In this document: piece by piece, positions 34,451-43,470 of the stretch
Position numbering within the stretch: position 1 is the first letter of the stretch
Layout: each line of letters opens with the position of its first letter
Assembly: GCA_944324475.1 (NCBI GenBank)
Contig: CALUWK010000003.1
Span: forward strand, 1-64,000
Direction: 5' to 3'
DNA length: 64,000 bases
DNA from: Candidatus Gastranaerophilales bacterium
GTDB lineage: Bacteria; Cyanobacteriota; Vampirovibrionia; Gastranaerophilales; Gastranaerophilaceae
Made by a program: the position numbers and the translations under genes
Notes under the pieces: generated by a model
The model's database searches: none
The model's input: the letters and a program-made list of their open reading frames with translations, nothing else
Told to the model about the DNA's origin: nothing

Positions 34451-35317
34451 ATGGCTATCACATTAGGGACAAATGTACCTGCATTTATTGCCCGCATGAA
34501 CTTGAATAGTGTTACGAGTAGTTTAACTACGACTATGGAGAGACTATCTTCAGGTTTAAAAATAAATAAGGCAGGTGATGATGCTGCGGGACTTGTAATT
34601 TCTGAGAATATGAAAGCGTTTATCAGTAGTTCAAAACAGGCAATGAATAATATTCAAACAGCCGAGAGTTATCTGAATATTGCTGAGGACGGAATGGTGT
34701 CTATAGGAGATCATTTTCAAAGGATTAACGATCTTTTAACCAATATGGCAAATGATACCAATGACATTAATTCAAGAACTGCTGCAGTGAGGGAAATTAT
34801 TGAACGTCTGGATGAAATTAATAGATTGGCCGAGACGACAAATTTTAATGGTCGTACTATGCTTGATGGCTCCGCTGAAAATGCGCAGATTATTGTTCAG
34901 ATGGGTCCGGATGAAACAGAATTATCAATACTTGATATTTCGCCAGCTTTAACTGATTGTCATGTTAGTGCTTTAGGGACACTTTTGCCTGATAATTTAA
35001 ATCCTGATAACCCAGCTTTTGAACCCAGTAATGAAAATTGTAGAGCTTATTTAGCTCAGGTTCAAGATGCCATAGCTGAACTTGCAACAAGAAGAGGGCT
35101 TTTAGGTGCTTATGAAAATAGAATGGAAAGTTCTTATGACAGTTTGTCAACTCGTATAGAATCTTTGGAAACTGCAAAAAGTATTTATACTGATGCTGAT
35201 ATAGCAGAGGAAGCAACTAATTTAACTTCCCAACAAATAATGCAGCAGATAAATGTATCAATATTATCGGTTGCAAACAGTATGCAACAGACCGCATTAT
35301 CTTTACTTGGCGGTTAA
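34451..35317 (+). CDS. fliC: Flagellin
   Basis: 288 residues from the ATG at 34451 (GGAGAG upstream); an earlier in-frame ATG at 34427 lies in the leader. The N-terminal D0/D1 half has SSLTTTMERLSSGLKINKAGDDAAGLVISE and ANDTNDINSRTAAVREIIERLDEINRLAETTNFNGR. The C-terminal D1/D0 half has RRGLLGAYENRMESS and the closing VANSMQQTALSLLGG. The middle is only about 60 residues, so the filament subunit lacks the usual surface-exposed D2/D3 domains. Exported through the flagellar type III apparatus; FlhB of that apparatus is also in this window. Preceded by a sigma28 promoter and followed by two hairpins. Confidence 0.95.
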   Translation: MAITLGTNVPAFIARMNLNSVTSSLTTTMERLSSGLKINKAGDDAAGLVISENMKAFISSSKQAMNNIQTAESYLNIAEDGMVSIGDHFQRINDLLTNMANDTNDINSRTAAVREIIERLDEINRLAETTNFNGRTMLDGSAENAQIIVQMGPDETELSILDISPALTDCHVSALGTLLPDNLNPDNPAFEPSNENCRAYLAQVQDAIAELATRRGLLGAYENRMESSYDSLSTRIESLETAKSIYTDADIAEEATNLTSQQIMQQINVSILSVANSMQQTALSLLGG

Positions 35318-35346
35318 ATAGCTAAAAGGTTATAACTTTCTCTCCA

Positions 35347-35390
35347 CAAGGCTTGCTTTTGAGGGTTTCAGAGGCAAGCCTTGGTTTATT
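35347..35390 (+). terminator. Intrinsic terminator of flagellin
   Basis: CAAGGCTTGC (35347-35356) pairs with GCAAGCCTTG (35374-35383), with a 17-nt loop and a GTTTATT tail. Confidence 0.75.
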
Positions 35391-35396
35391 AAATGT

Positions 35397-35432
35397 AAAT
35401 GCTACAAGGTATAACTCTTGTAGCATTTTAAC
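35397..35432. terminator. Bidirectional terminator between flagellin and rpsO
   Basis: AAATGCTACAAG (35397-35408) pairs perfectly with CTTGTAGCATTT (35417-35428). A further T/A flank occurs on both sides, fitting the convergent rpsO gene. Confidence 0.7.
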
Positions 35433-35451
35433 TTGAAATTATTTTTTTGTT

Positions 35452-35721
35452 TTAGCCTCTGATACCTAATTCTTTGATTAATGCACGGTATTTTTCAAGA
35501 TTGGTATTTTTTAAGTACGTAAGCATACCTTTTCTTCTTCCTACCATGACCAAAAGACCTCTTTTTGCTTGAAAATCTTTTTTGTTGGTTTTTAAGTGTT
35601 CTGTAAGTTCAGAGATTTTTTGAGAAAGCATTGCGATTTGAACTTCAATGTTTCCGCTGTCTTTTTCGGTTTTTCCGAATTTTTTGATAATTTCTTGTTT
35701 GTTTTTCAAGTTGATTGACAT
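35452..35721 (-). CDS. rpsO: 30S ribosomal protein S15
   Basis: 89 residues from the ATG at 35721, with AAGGAAA upstream; an in-frame ATG 51 bases earlier is not needed and would make the protein too long. The S15 signature is complete: [38 protein letters not shown], and [19 protein letters not shown]. It binds the central domain of 16S rRNA. No pnp gene follows, unlike in many bacteria. Confidence 0.97.
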   Translation of the reverse strand: MSINLKNKQEIIKKFGKTEKDSGNIEVQIAMLSQKISELTEHLKTNKKDFQAKRGLLVMVGRRKGMLTYLKNTNLEKYRALIKELGIRG

Positions 35722-35880
35722 TTTTTTGTTTCCTTTTTTGTTATACTCATTTGTAAATTGTAACAAAAACATGAAAAAATTAACAAAAAAATTTAATAAA
35801 AATTAATATTTTATATTGAAATATATAGAAAATTAAAAACTCATATAAAGTAATAATTTTCTTGATGTTATAATTTCACT

Positions 35881-38706
35881 ATGAATGATTTTATCGAAAT
35901 TTATGGTGCAAATCAACACAATCTTGATAACGTAAATTTAAAAATTCCTAAAAATGAATTAACTGTTTTTACGGGAGTTTCAGGTTCAGGCAAGAGTTCT
36001 CTTGCTTTTGATACAATTTTTGCAGAAGGTCAGAGAAGGTATGTTGAAAGTCTCTCAACTTATGCAAGACAATTTTTAGGTCAAATGGATAAACCTGATG
36101 TTGAGCGTATTGACGGCCTTTCACCCGCTGTTTCTATTGATCAAAAATCAACTTCAAATAATCCTCGCTCAACTGTCGGTACGATTACTGAAATATATGA
36201 TTATTTGAGACTTTTATATGCAAGGGTCGGAATTCCCCATTGTCCGAAGTGTGGCAGGGTAATTGTTCCTCAGACGGTTGATGAAATAGTTGAAAATATC
36301 ATGAAATTATCTGAAGGCGAGAAGATTCAAATTTTAGCTCCAATAGTACGTTCCAAAAAAGGTGAATATAAACAAATGCTCTCGGGACTTTTGAATGAGG
36401 GTTTTATTCGGGTTAGAGTAGATGGAAATGTTTATAATCTTGAAGAAGACAATATTGAAATAAATAGAACCCAAAAACATACTATTGAAATTGTTGTAGA
36501 TAGAATAATAGTTAAAGAAAGCGCAAAATCAAGAATTTTTGATTCCGTACAGACAGCTTTGATGAGAGCTGATGGTCTTTTGATTGTTAATAAAATTCAA
36601 AATAATGAAGATATAGTGTTTTCTGAAAAATTAGCATGCCCAAGTTGCAATATAAGTTTTGAAGAATTGACCCCCAGAATGATGAGTTTTAATAATCCTT
36701 ATGGGGCTTGTCCTGTTTGTCATGGGATAGGCGCACATTATGAAATAAGTCCTGATTTGGTTGTGCCTGACAGTGAAAAATCATTAAAACAAGGCGCGAT
36801 ATATCCATGGGCAAAAACCGCAAATCCGTATTATTCGGATATTTTGGAAAGTGTTTGTGAACATTACGGGATTGATTTTGAAGCTCCATTTAAGTCTTTA
36901 ACTCCAGCCCAAAAAGGAATAATTTTATATGGCAATGGTGATGAAAAAATTAAAATAAGATATGCTGATTTCGGTACAAAAAATTATAGAACTCATGTTA
37001 TGAGTTATATGGGAGTTATTCCTTATTTAACAAAAAAATATGAGTCAGATTCTGATATTATAAGAGCCGAAATTGAAAAATATATGATTTCTAATCCTTG
37101 TAAGGCTTGTGGCGGTGGAAGATTAAACAGTTTTGCTTTAAATGTTAAATTGCAAGATAAAAATATTTTTGAATTTTGTTCAATGTCTGTTGTAAAAGAA
37201 TATGATTTTATTCAGGATTTATATTTAACTTTGGATGAATTCAAGTTAAAGATTGCAAAGCAAATCCTTGATGAAATAAGAGCAAGGTTAAAATTTTTAA
37301 TTGATGTCGGAATAGGGTATTTAACTCTTGCTCGGTCTGCAGGTACTTTATCTGGTGGAGAAGCTCAAAGGATTCGTCTTGCAACTCAGATAGGTTCAGG
37401 TTTGTCAGGTGTTTTATATGTTCTTGATGAACCTTCTATTGGGCTTCATCAAAGAGACAACAGTATGTTAATTTCAACTCTTATAAAGTTAAGAAATCTT
37501 GGAAATACATTGATTGTTGTTGAACATGATGAAGATACAATGAAGACTGCTGATTATATAGTTGATATTGGACCTTATGCGGGCGTTAAAGGGGGAAAAA
37601 TTGTTGCAACAGGTTCAATAGATGATATTAAAAATTGTACTAAATCATTGACGGGTAAATATCTTTCAGGAGAAAGAAAAATTCTTGTTCCAAAAAAAAG
37701 GAGAGAAGGTAATGGTGAATTTCTGGAAATTAAAAATGCCCATTTAAACAATTTAAAAAATATTGATGTAAATATTCCCTTGGGTAAAATTGTTGCAATA
37801 ACAGGTGTTTCAGGTTCGGGCAAATCAACTCTTGTTGGAGATATTATCTCCGAGTATGCTCGCCATGAATTGTTAAAAAATAAACCAAAGCCTCAAGGTG
37901 TGGATTTAATTAAAGGTTTTCAGAATATAGATAAATTGGTTATAGTTGACCAATCACCAATTGGAAGAACGCCAAGATCTAATCCGGCAACTTATACTGA
38001 GGTTTTTACTTATATCAGAGAACTTTTTGCTCAAACTCCTGAAGCTAAAATGCGAGGCTATAAGCAGGGTAGATTCTCTTTCAATGTTAAAGGTGGAAGA
38101 TGTGAAAAATGTTCAGGTGATGGACTTTTGAAGATTGAAATGAATTTTTTGTCTGATGTTTATGTTACATGTGATGTTTGTAAGGGCAAGCGTTATAATC
38201 AGGAAACCTTAGAAGTAAAATATAAAGGTAAAAATATAGCCGATGTTCTTGAAATGAGCGTTGCTGAAGCTTTGGAATTTTTTAAAAATGTTCCAAAAAT
38301 TGCAAACCGTTTGCAAACATTGTATGACGTTGGTTTGGATTATATTAAGCTTGGACAAAGTGCAACGACTTTGTCGGGTGGCGAAGCTCAAAGGGTTAAA
38401 TTGGCTCTTGAATTGAATAAAAGAGCCACAGGAAGAACTTTATATGTTCTTGATGAACCCTCGGTCGGACTTCATTTTTATGATATTGATAAATTGATGA
38501 AAATGTTGCATCAGTTGGCAGATAGCGGAAATACGGTTTTAATTATTGAACATAATATGGATATAATTAAATGTGCAGATTGGATTATTGATCTTGGTCC
38601 TGAAGGCGGAGATGGTGGCGGAGAGGTTGTTTTTAAGGGAACTCCGGAACAAATTGTAAAATGTAAAAAAAGTTATACGGGTGAGTATTTGAAAAAATAT
38701 TTATAG
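35881..38706 (+). CDS. uvrA: Excinuclease ABC subunit A
   Basis: 941 residues, full UvrA length. It recognises DNA damage in nucleotide excision repair and loads UvrB. The two ABC ATPase halves have Walker A GVSGSGKSSLAFDTI and GVSGSGKSTLVGDII, signatures LSGGEAQRIRLA and LSGGEAQRVKLA, and Walker B VLYVLDEPSIGLHQRD and LYVLDEPSVGLHFYD. Zinc modules CPKCGR, CPSC...CPVCHG and CEKCSGDG...CDVCKGKRYN are present. The RQFLGQMDKPDVERIDGLSP start region is typical. Single gene in its own unit. Confidence 0.97.
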   Translation: MNDFIEIYGANQHNLDNVNLKIPKNELTVFTGVSGSGKSSLAFDTIFAEGQRRYVESLSTYARQFLGQMDKPDVERIDGLSPAVSIDQKSTSNNPRSTVGTITEIYDYLRLLYARVGIPHCPKCGRVIVPQTVDEIVENIMKLSEGEKIQILAPIVRSKKGEYKQMLSGLLNEGFIRVRVDGNVYNLEEDNIEINRTQKHTIEIVVDRIIVKESAKSRIFDSVQTALMRADGLLIVNKIQNNEDIVFSEKLACPSCNISFEELTPRMMSFNNPYGACPVCHGIGAHYEISPDLVVPDSEKSLKQGAIYPWAKTANPYYSDILESVCEHYGIDFEAPFKSLTPAQKGIILYGNGDEKIKIRYADFGTKNYRTHVMSYMGVIPYLTKKYESDSDIIRAEIEKYMISNPCKACGGGRLNSFALNVKLQDKNIFEFCSMSVVKEYDFIQDLYLTLDEFKLKIAKQILDEIRARLKFLIDVGIGYLTLARSAGTLSGGEAQRIRLATQIGSGLSGVLYVLDEPSIGLHQRDNSMLISTLIKLRNLGNTLIVVEHDEDTMKTADYIVDIGPYAGVKGGKIVATGSIDDIKNCTKSLTGKYLSGERKILVPKKRREGNGEFLEIKNAHLNNLKNIDVNIPLGKIVAITGVSGSGKSTLVGDIISEYARHELLKNKPKPQGVDLIKGFQNIDKLVIVDQSPIGRTPRSNPATYTEVFTYIRELFAQTPEAKMRGYKQGRFSFNVKGGRCEKCSGDGLLKIEMNFLSDVYVTCDVCKGKRYNQETLEVKYKGKNIADVLEMSVAEALEFFKNVPKIANRLQTLYDVGLDYIKLGQSATTLSGGEAQRVKLALELNKRATGRTLYVLDEPSVGLHFYDIDKLMKMLHQLADSGNTVLIIEHNMDIIKCADWIIDLGPEGGDGGGEVVFKGTPEQIVKCKKSYTGEYLKKYL

Positions 38707-38803
38707 TGTTATTTTAGTTTTTTTGTGATTTGCATTGCGCTATATAAATAATTTAAAAAATAGTGTATAATGATTTATAATCCGTTAGTTTTGTGGAGGA
38801 ATA

Positions 38804-39265
38804 ATGAAGAAAATATTTTTTATATTCATGGTTGTGTTTATATTTTCAACATCTGTTTTTGCGGGTGAAAAGGAGGATGTTCTTGCAGTTTTTGATAGGT
38901 ATGTTAAAGCTGCAAATACATATTCAACAACGCTTCCTTCTTATTATGTAGAAAATGCAAAAATTTTACGTGTAGTTAATAAAAAGCAAGGTGGCCAAAA
39001 AGTTATTGTTATACCGTTTGATAGATATTTAAATGAATTAAAAAGTCGTGCTGCTCTTGCAAAAACAGTTAGGTACACAAATAGATATGAAAATAGAAAA
39101 GTAACAAAAGTAGATAATGACTATAAATTAACTGCAACAAGACTTCCAAGAAGTGATAAAGAGGGTTTACCCTGTTATTTTATATTTACAAAACAAGGTG
39201 ATAAATGGAAAATTAAAGAGGAAAGTTTAACAACAAACGTTCAAACATTTTTAAATGCAAAATAA
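38804..39265 (+). CDS. Secreted NTF2-like protein
   Basis: 153 residues. A signal peptide (MKKIFFIFMVVFIFSTSVFA) is followed by a helix (KEDVLAVFDRYVKAANTYST) and beta strands ending in the pattern FTKQGDKWKIKEESLTT common to NTF2/SnoaL-like folds. It is probably periplasmic. No active-site residues can be assigned. GGAGG precedes the ATG; a strong terminator overlaps the stop. Confidence 0.75.
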   Translation: MKKIFFIFMVVFIFSTSVFAGEKEDVLAVFDRYVKAANTYSTTLPSYYVENAKILRVVNKKQGGQKVIVIPFDRYLNELKSRAALAKTVRYTNRYENRKVTKVDNDYKLTATRLPRSDKEGLPCYFIFTKQGDKWKIKEESLTTNVQTFLNAK

Positions 39266-39290
39266 AAAGAGCTAAAAGCTCTTTTTATTT
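39264..39290. terminator. Bidirectional terminator
   Basis: AAAAAGAGCT (39264-39273), loop AAA, AGCTCTTTTT (39277-39286). It is symmetrical, so it serves both the upstream plus-strand gene and the convergent plsY. Confidence 0.85.
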
Positions 39291-39897
39291 ATCTTACTTT
39301 GTTTTCTTGTTTTTTTATAAGGCGTTTTATATTTTCTCTGTGTAAATAAACTATGTAAATTGCTGCAATAGCGCAGTATATGATATAGCAGGGTGGATTT
39401 TTAAATAAATACATCAAAATAGGAGACAAAATTAAAGCAATAATTGAACCTACTGAAACATATTTTGAAATATAGGTTATAACTCCCCAAATTAGTGCTA
39501 TTAAAAGACCGACAGCAGGGTTGAGGGCTAAAATAGTTCCAACGCCTGAAGCAACCGATTTTCCGCCTTTAAATTGCAGAAAAATTGGTTTAGAATGACC
39601 TATTATAACAAAAATAGCACAAAAAACAGCAATAATTCCTATTGTATCGTTTGTATAATTTGCTACAATTTTACCTAATATGACAGGTAGTGCTCCTTTG
39701 ATTGCATCAAGTATCATGACAATAAAAAACCATTTTTTACCCAGAACTCTCTTGACATTAGTTGCGCCTGTCGAGCCTGAACCTATTTTTCTTATATCAT
39801 CTCCGGTTTTAGCTTTTACTATAAGGTATCCGGTTGGAATTGAACCTATAAAATATGATATTATTGAAAAAATTAATATATATGTTGTTAAATTCAC
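39289..39897 (-). CDS. plsY: Glycerol-3-phosphate acyltransferase PlsY
   Basis: 202 residues, multi-pass inner-membrane enzyme that transfers acyl from acyl-phosphate to glycerol-3-phosphate in phospholipid synthesis. The three conserved motifs are visible: SIPTGYLI with GSGSTGATNVKRVLGKKW, GHSKPIFLQFKGGKSVASGVG, and a late HRENIKRLI. Its start overlaps the der stop by 4 bp (ATGA). The plsY-der pairing is common in bacteria. Confidence 0.95.
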   Translation of the reverse strand: MNLTTYILIFSIISYFIGSIPTGYLIVKAKTGDDIRKIGSGSTGATNVKRVLGKKWFFIVMILDAIKGALPVILGKIVANYTNDTIGIIAVFCAIFVIIGHSKPIFLQFKGGKSVASGVGTILALNPAVGLLIALIWGVITYISKYVSVGSIIALILSPILMYLFKNPPCYIIYCAIAAIYIVYLHRENIKRLIKKQENKVR

Positions 39898-41213
39898 TGT
39901 TTGTCTCCTTTTTGTCTATATGAGATAACTATGGGGACTCCTTTAAAGCCAAAGTTTTCTCTTAATTTTTTATTTATATATCTTTTATAGTGGTCTTGAA
40001 TTAAATCTTTATTGTTTATGAATATTATGAAAGTTGGCGGGTTAATTTTTGCTTGAGTTGAATAATAAATTTTTAAAAGTTTACCTTTGATTGATGTTGG
40101 CGGGTTTAAGCTAAAGGCTTCGTTTATAACTTTATTTAAAAGACCGGTTGAAATTCTTTTCTCACGTTCATTTTGAACTTCAATAGCTATTTTAAATATT
40201 TGTTCAAGTCTCTGCCCTGTTTTTGCAGAAATAAAAATTTTTCGTGCATAGTTTAGAAATGGTGCTTCTTTTTCAATTTCTTCTTCAAATTTGTGGGTTT
40301 GAACATTTTTTATTAAGTCCCATTTATTAAATGCTAAAATTAATCCACATCCTGCTTCTTCGCAAATTGAGGCAATTTTTTTATCTTGGTCTGATAAGCC
40401 TTCGAATGAATCAATTACCAAAAGTGCTACATCGCATTCTTTTATTGCTTTTATTGCTCTGTCAACTGCAAACATTTCGACGCCATAATCTACTTTGGAT
40501 TTTTTTCTTATCCCTGCTGTGTCAATAATACGAAAAATTTTATCGTCATAGACAATTTCTTCATCTATACTGTCTCTTGTTGTTCCTGAAATATTGCTTA
40601 CAATAGCTCTTTCTTTTCTTAAAAGATTATTTAAAATTGAGCTTTTGCCTGCATTTGGTTTACCTATTATGGCTATTTTCAGGGGTTTATTTTCTTCTTC
40701 AATTTCTTTTTCAACTTTAATGCCTTTTGTAATTTCATCTAACAAATCTCCTACGCCACAATCACCATGCAGAGCACTTAGAGGATACATGTTATTAAAG
40801 CCTAACGCCCAAAACTCACTAGCAAGGTCGTTTTGTGCAGCAGAATCAACTTTATTTACAACCAATATGATTTCTTTTTTTGTTTGCCTTAATTTATTTG
40901 CAATGTCATAATCATAAGGATTTAAACCTGATTTAGCATCAACAACAAAAAGTATGGCATCTGCTTCATTTATTGCAAGATTTACCTGAGTGTTGATATT
41001 TTGGACAAATTCATCATTATTACCCTCAACTATGCCGCCAGTGTCTATTAGTACAAAATTTTTATTTTGCCATTCGGCATCAATATAAATCCTGTCCCTT
41101 GTTATATTTGGTTTATCGTCAACAATTGAGAGTCTTTTGCCTGCTATTCTGTTTACTAGTGTTGATTTTCCGACATTAGGACGTCCAACAACTGCAATAA
41201 CTTTTTCTTTCAT
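39894..41213 (-). CDS. der: Ribosome biogenesis GTPase Der (EngA)
   Basis: 439 residues with two tandem G domains. First: GRPNVGKSTLVNRI, DTGG, NKVD. Second: GKPNAGKSSILNNLL, DTAGIRKKSKVDYGVE, NKWD. A C-terminal KH-like domain (about 350-435) has the pattern TQAKINPPTFIIFIN. Der acts in 50S subunit assembly. Operon with plsY. Confidence 0.96.
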   Translation of the reverse strand: MKEKVIAVVGRPNVGKSTLVNRIAGKRLSIVDDKPNITRDRIYIDAEWQNKNFVLIDTGGIVEGNNDEFVQNINTQVNLAINEADAILFVVDAKSGLNPYDYDIANKLRQTKKEIILVVNKVDSAAQNDLASEFWALGFNNMYPLSALHGDCGVGDLLDEITKGIKVEKEIEEENKPLKIAIIGKPNAGKSSILNNLLRKERAIVSNISGTTRDSIDEEIVYDDKIFRIIDTAGIRKKSKVDYGVEMFAVDRAIKAIKECDVALLVIDSFEGLSDQDKKIASICEEAGCGLILAFNKWDLIKNVQTHKFEEEIEKEAPFLNYARKIFISAKTGQRLEQIFKIAIEVQNEREKRISTGLLNKVINEAFSLNPPTSIKGKLLKIYYSTQAKINPPTFIIFINNKDLIQDHYKRYINKKLRENFGFKGVPIVISYRQKGDKQ

Positions 41214-41330
41214 AAAAGAATTATAATATAAAATTTAATATTTTGAGCAAAAAAAATGATGTATTTGTTTTAATATAGTTGTGCTATACTAACTATAGTA
41301 GATGTGTGCTTTTTAAGCAAGGGAGGTTAT

Positions 41331-41513
41331 ATGATTCAACCGCTTAAAGCAATCGCAGGTAAGACAATGGTTTCAAATCCCATTGCCTTAAATCCCCAAG
41401 GAGCTTATAAAAATTCAATGAATTATTCAAGCAAAGGGGAAAAGTTAAATATCAACTGCAATGAAGTTCGTTCACTTACTCGTGACGGTTTAAAGCTTGA
41501 TATTTTAGCTTAA
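41331..41513 (+). CDS. 60-residue protein, unknown
   Basis: ATG at 41331 with GGGAGG about 6 nt upstream, a strong site; the frame extends further to a GTG at 41304 but the ATG is clearly better placed. The product (MIQPLKAIAGKTMVSNPIAL...) has no membrane span and no recognised domain. It is rich in Asn and Lys with a short C-terminal RDGLKLDILA. A terminator follows within 5 nt, so this is a one-gene transcript. Its isolated setting and strong signals suggest a well expressed small protein. Confidence 0.7.
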   Translation: MIQPLKAIAGKTMVSNPIALNPQGAYKNSMNYSSKGEKLNINCNEVRSLTRDGLKLDILA

Positions 41514-41517
41514 AATA

Positions 41518-41546
41518 AATCGGGTTCATCTGAGCCCGATTTTTAT
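41518..41546 (+). terminator. Intrinsic terminator of the 60-residue protein gene
   Basis: AATCGGG (41518-41524) pairs with CCCGATT (41535-41541); TC/GA extends inside; TTTT tail. Confidence 0.85.
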
Positions 41547-41666
41547 ATATAAAATAAATTGTCACTTTACATATAAATTAAATTGTCAATTATTAATTGA
41601 TTTTTTTATAAGTTGTAAATAAATTATTTACTTTTTGAAAAAAAGTTTTTTTGTTAAACTTATATT

Positions 41667-42425
41667 ATGCTTATTGATACTCATGCACATATAAATATGT
41701 TAAAAAACCCTGATGAAGGGATAATTGAAGCAAGAAACGCTGGAGTTGGTGAAATAATCATTCCTTCTGCATCTGAGACTGATTTTGATTATATTCTTGA
41801 ACTTTGTCACAAATATGAAAAAGTTTATGCATTGCTGGGCATTCATCCTGAAGATTGTGAAAAATTTAGTGATGAAACAGCAAAAAAAATTATCAATTTT
41901 GCAAAAGATAAAAAAGTTGTAGGAATTGGTGAGATTGGTTTAGATTATCATTATACAAAAGAAAATAAGGATATTCAGAAGCATTGTTTTATAAATCAAA
42001 TTGAAATAGCAAAAATGCTTAATTTGCCAATAGTGGTTCATGATAGAGATGCTCATTTCGATACTCTTGAAATATTAAAATCTGAGAATGTAAAAAAAGT
42101 TCTTTTGCATTGTTTTTCTGGTTCGCCTGAATTTATGAAAGAGTGTGTTAGGTTGGGTTATAAAATTGCGCTTGGAGGGGTCGTTACTTTTAAAAATGCT
42201 AAAATAATTAAAGAAGTAGCAGCTGAAATTGATTTATGTGATTTAATGCTTGAAACTGATTCTCCTTATTTGGCTCCGCATCCTTTTAGAGGTGAGGAAA
42301 ATTCTCCTAAATACATTGGTTTTGTTGCAAAAGAAATTGCTAAAATTAAAAATATACCTTATGATAGTGTTGTAGTTCAAACAACAAAAAATGCTATAGA
42401 GTTTTTCAATTTGGAGGATGAATAA
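41667..42425 (+). CDS. tatD: TatD-family metal-dependent DNase
   Basis: 252 residues, TIM-barrel hydrolase. Metal ligands are visible in LIDTHAHINM, the GEIGLDYHYTKE glutamate, VVHDRDAH, LLHCFSGS, and LETDSPYLAPHPFRGEENSP. TatD-family enzymes have 3'-5' exonuclease or D-aminoacyl-tRNA deacylase-like activities. First of a four-gene run: the next ATG begins on the base after its stop. Confidence 0.93.
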   Translation: MLIDTHAHINMLKNPDEGIIEARNAGVGEIIIPSASETDFDYILELCHKYEKVYALLGIHPEDCEKFSDETAKKIINFAKDKKVVGIGEIGLDYHYTKENKDIQKHCFINQIEIAKMLNLPIVVHDRDAHFDTLEILKSENVKKVLLHCFSGSPEFMKECVRLGYKIALGGVVTFKNAKIIKEVAAEIDLCDLMLETDSPYLAPHPFRGEENSPKYIGFVAKEIAKIKNIPYDSVVVQTTKNAIEFFNLEDE

Positions 42426-42683
42426 ATGTCTCAACAACAAATTCAAGGAACAATAAAAGTAAGAACGGCTGTTTTGGTTTTTTGCCGCGATGTAAGTAAT
42501 CCTATGGTTTTGTATTTTGATAATGCTCAGAAGGTTTATGATGATTTAAAAACATTAATTAATTCAACAGAAGTGAAGATGGTTGAATTTGAACCAATAG
42601 GACCTATTAAGAAAGCTTCTTTATTGTCAAGTAATATTGTAGGAGTTGCCTTACAGGAAGAAAGGTATCTTTCTCAAGAATAG
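42426..42683 (+). CDS. 85-residue conserved-looking protein, unknown
   Basis: Starts on the base after the tatD stop. The product is a compact alpha/beta-type sequence (TIKVRTAVLVFCRDVSNPMV, DDLKTLINSTEVKMVEFEPI) ending in VGVALQEERYLSQE. No family is recognised. Being wedged between tatD and tlyA without gaps argues that it is a real, co-translated gene. Confidence 0.72.
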   Translation: MSQQQIQGTIKVRTAVLVFCRDVSNPMVLYFDNAQKVYDDLKTLINSTEVKMVEFEPIGPIKKASLLSSNIVGVALQEERYLSQE

Positions 42684-42687
42684 TAAG

Positions 42688-43470
42688 ATGGTAAAAAAAA
42701 GACTTGATTTAATACTTTTTGAACATGGTTTTTTTGAAACAAAGAGTGCTGCAAGTGCTAATATTTTGGCATACAATGTAAAAATAAATGGTGAAGTTAT
42801 AACTAAGTCGGGCACAATGTTTGACGAAAGTATTTTATTTGATTCCAAAAAGCCTGCTATTATTGAAATAAATCAAATTCCTTTTGTTTCAAGAGGCGGA
42901 CTAAAATTGGCTCATGCAATAAAGGAATTTAATATAAATTTAAAAGGTAGAATTTGTATTGATATGGGCGCTTCTACGGGTGGCTTTGTTGATTGTATGC
43001 TTCAAAACGGTGCGAAGTTTGTATATGCTCTTGATTGTGGCTATAATCAGCTTGCTTGGAAATTGAAAAATGATAAAAGAGTTAAATCTATTGAAAAAAT
43101 TAATGTTAAAAATTGTTCTTTCAAAGATGTTTATGGGTTAGATGAATTTTCAGAAGAAAATTTGCCTACTTTTATGAGTATGGATTTGTCATTTATTTCA
43201 ATAAAAAAAGTTTTAAAAAATTGTGAAAAATTAATTTTTAAAAATTGTGAGTGTGTGCTTTTGATTAAGCCTCAATTTGAAGCAGGCAAAAATGAGGTTG
43301 ATAAAGGTGGAGTGGTAAAGGATGAAAATGTTCGAAAAAAAATTATTGATGATATAAAAAAATATTGCGAAACCTTGGGTTTTTTAACTTTGGGGTTGAT
43401 AGAAAGTCCTATTCAAGGGGCAAAAAGTAAAAATATTGAATATTTAATATATTTAAAAAGGGGAAAATGA
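42688..43470 (+). CDS. tlyA: TlyA-family rRNA 2'-O-methyltransferase
   Basis: 260 residues from the ATG at 42688, whose product begins MVKKRLDLILFEHG like other TlyA proteins (a longer frame from 42646 overlaps the upstream gene). It has an S4 RNA-binding domain (about 1-60), then an FtsJ-like Rossmann fold with IDMGASTGGFVDCMLQNGA, ALDCGYNQLAWKL, MDLSFISIKKVL, and LIKPQFEAGKNEVDKGGVV. TlyA methylates ribosomal RNA cytidines. The 3' end overlaps the next ATG by 4 bp. Confidence 0.93.
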   Translation: MVKKRLDLILFEHGFFETKSAASANILAYNVKINGEVITKSGTMFDESILFDSKKPAIIEINQIPFVSRGGLKLAHAIKEFNINLKGRICIDMGASTGGFVDCMLQNGAKFVYALDCGYNQLAWKLKNDKRVKSIEKINVKNCSFKDVYGLDEFSEENLPTFMSMDLSFISIKKVLKNCEKLIFKNCECVLLIKPQFEAGKNEVDKGGVVKDENVRKKIIDDIKKYCETLGFLTLGLIESPIQGAKSKNIEYLIYLKRGK

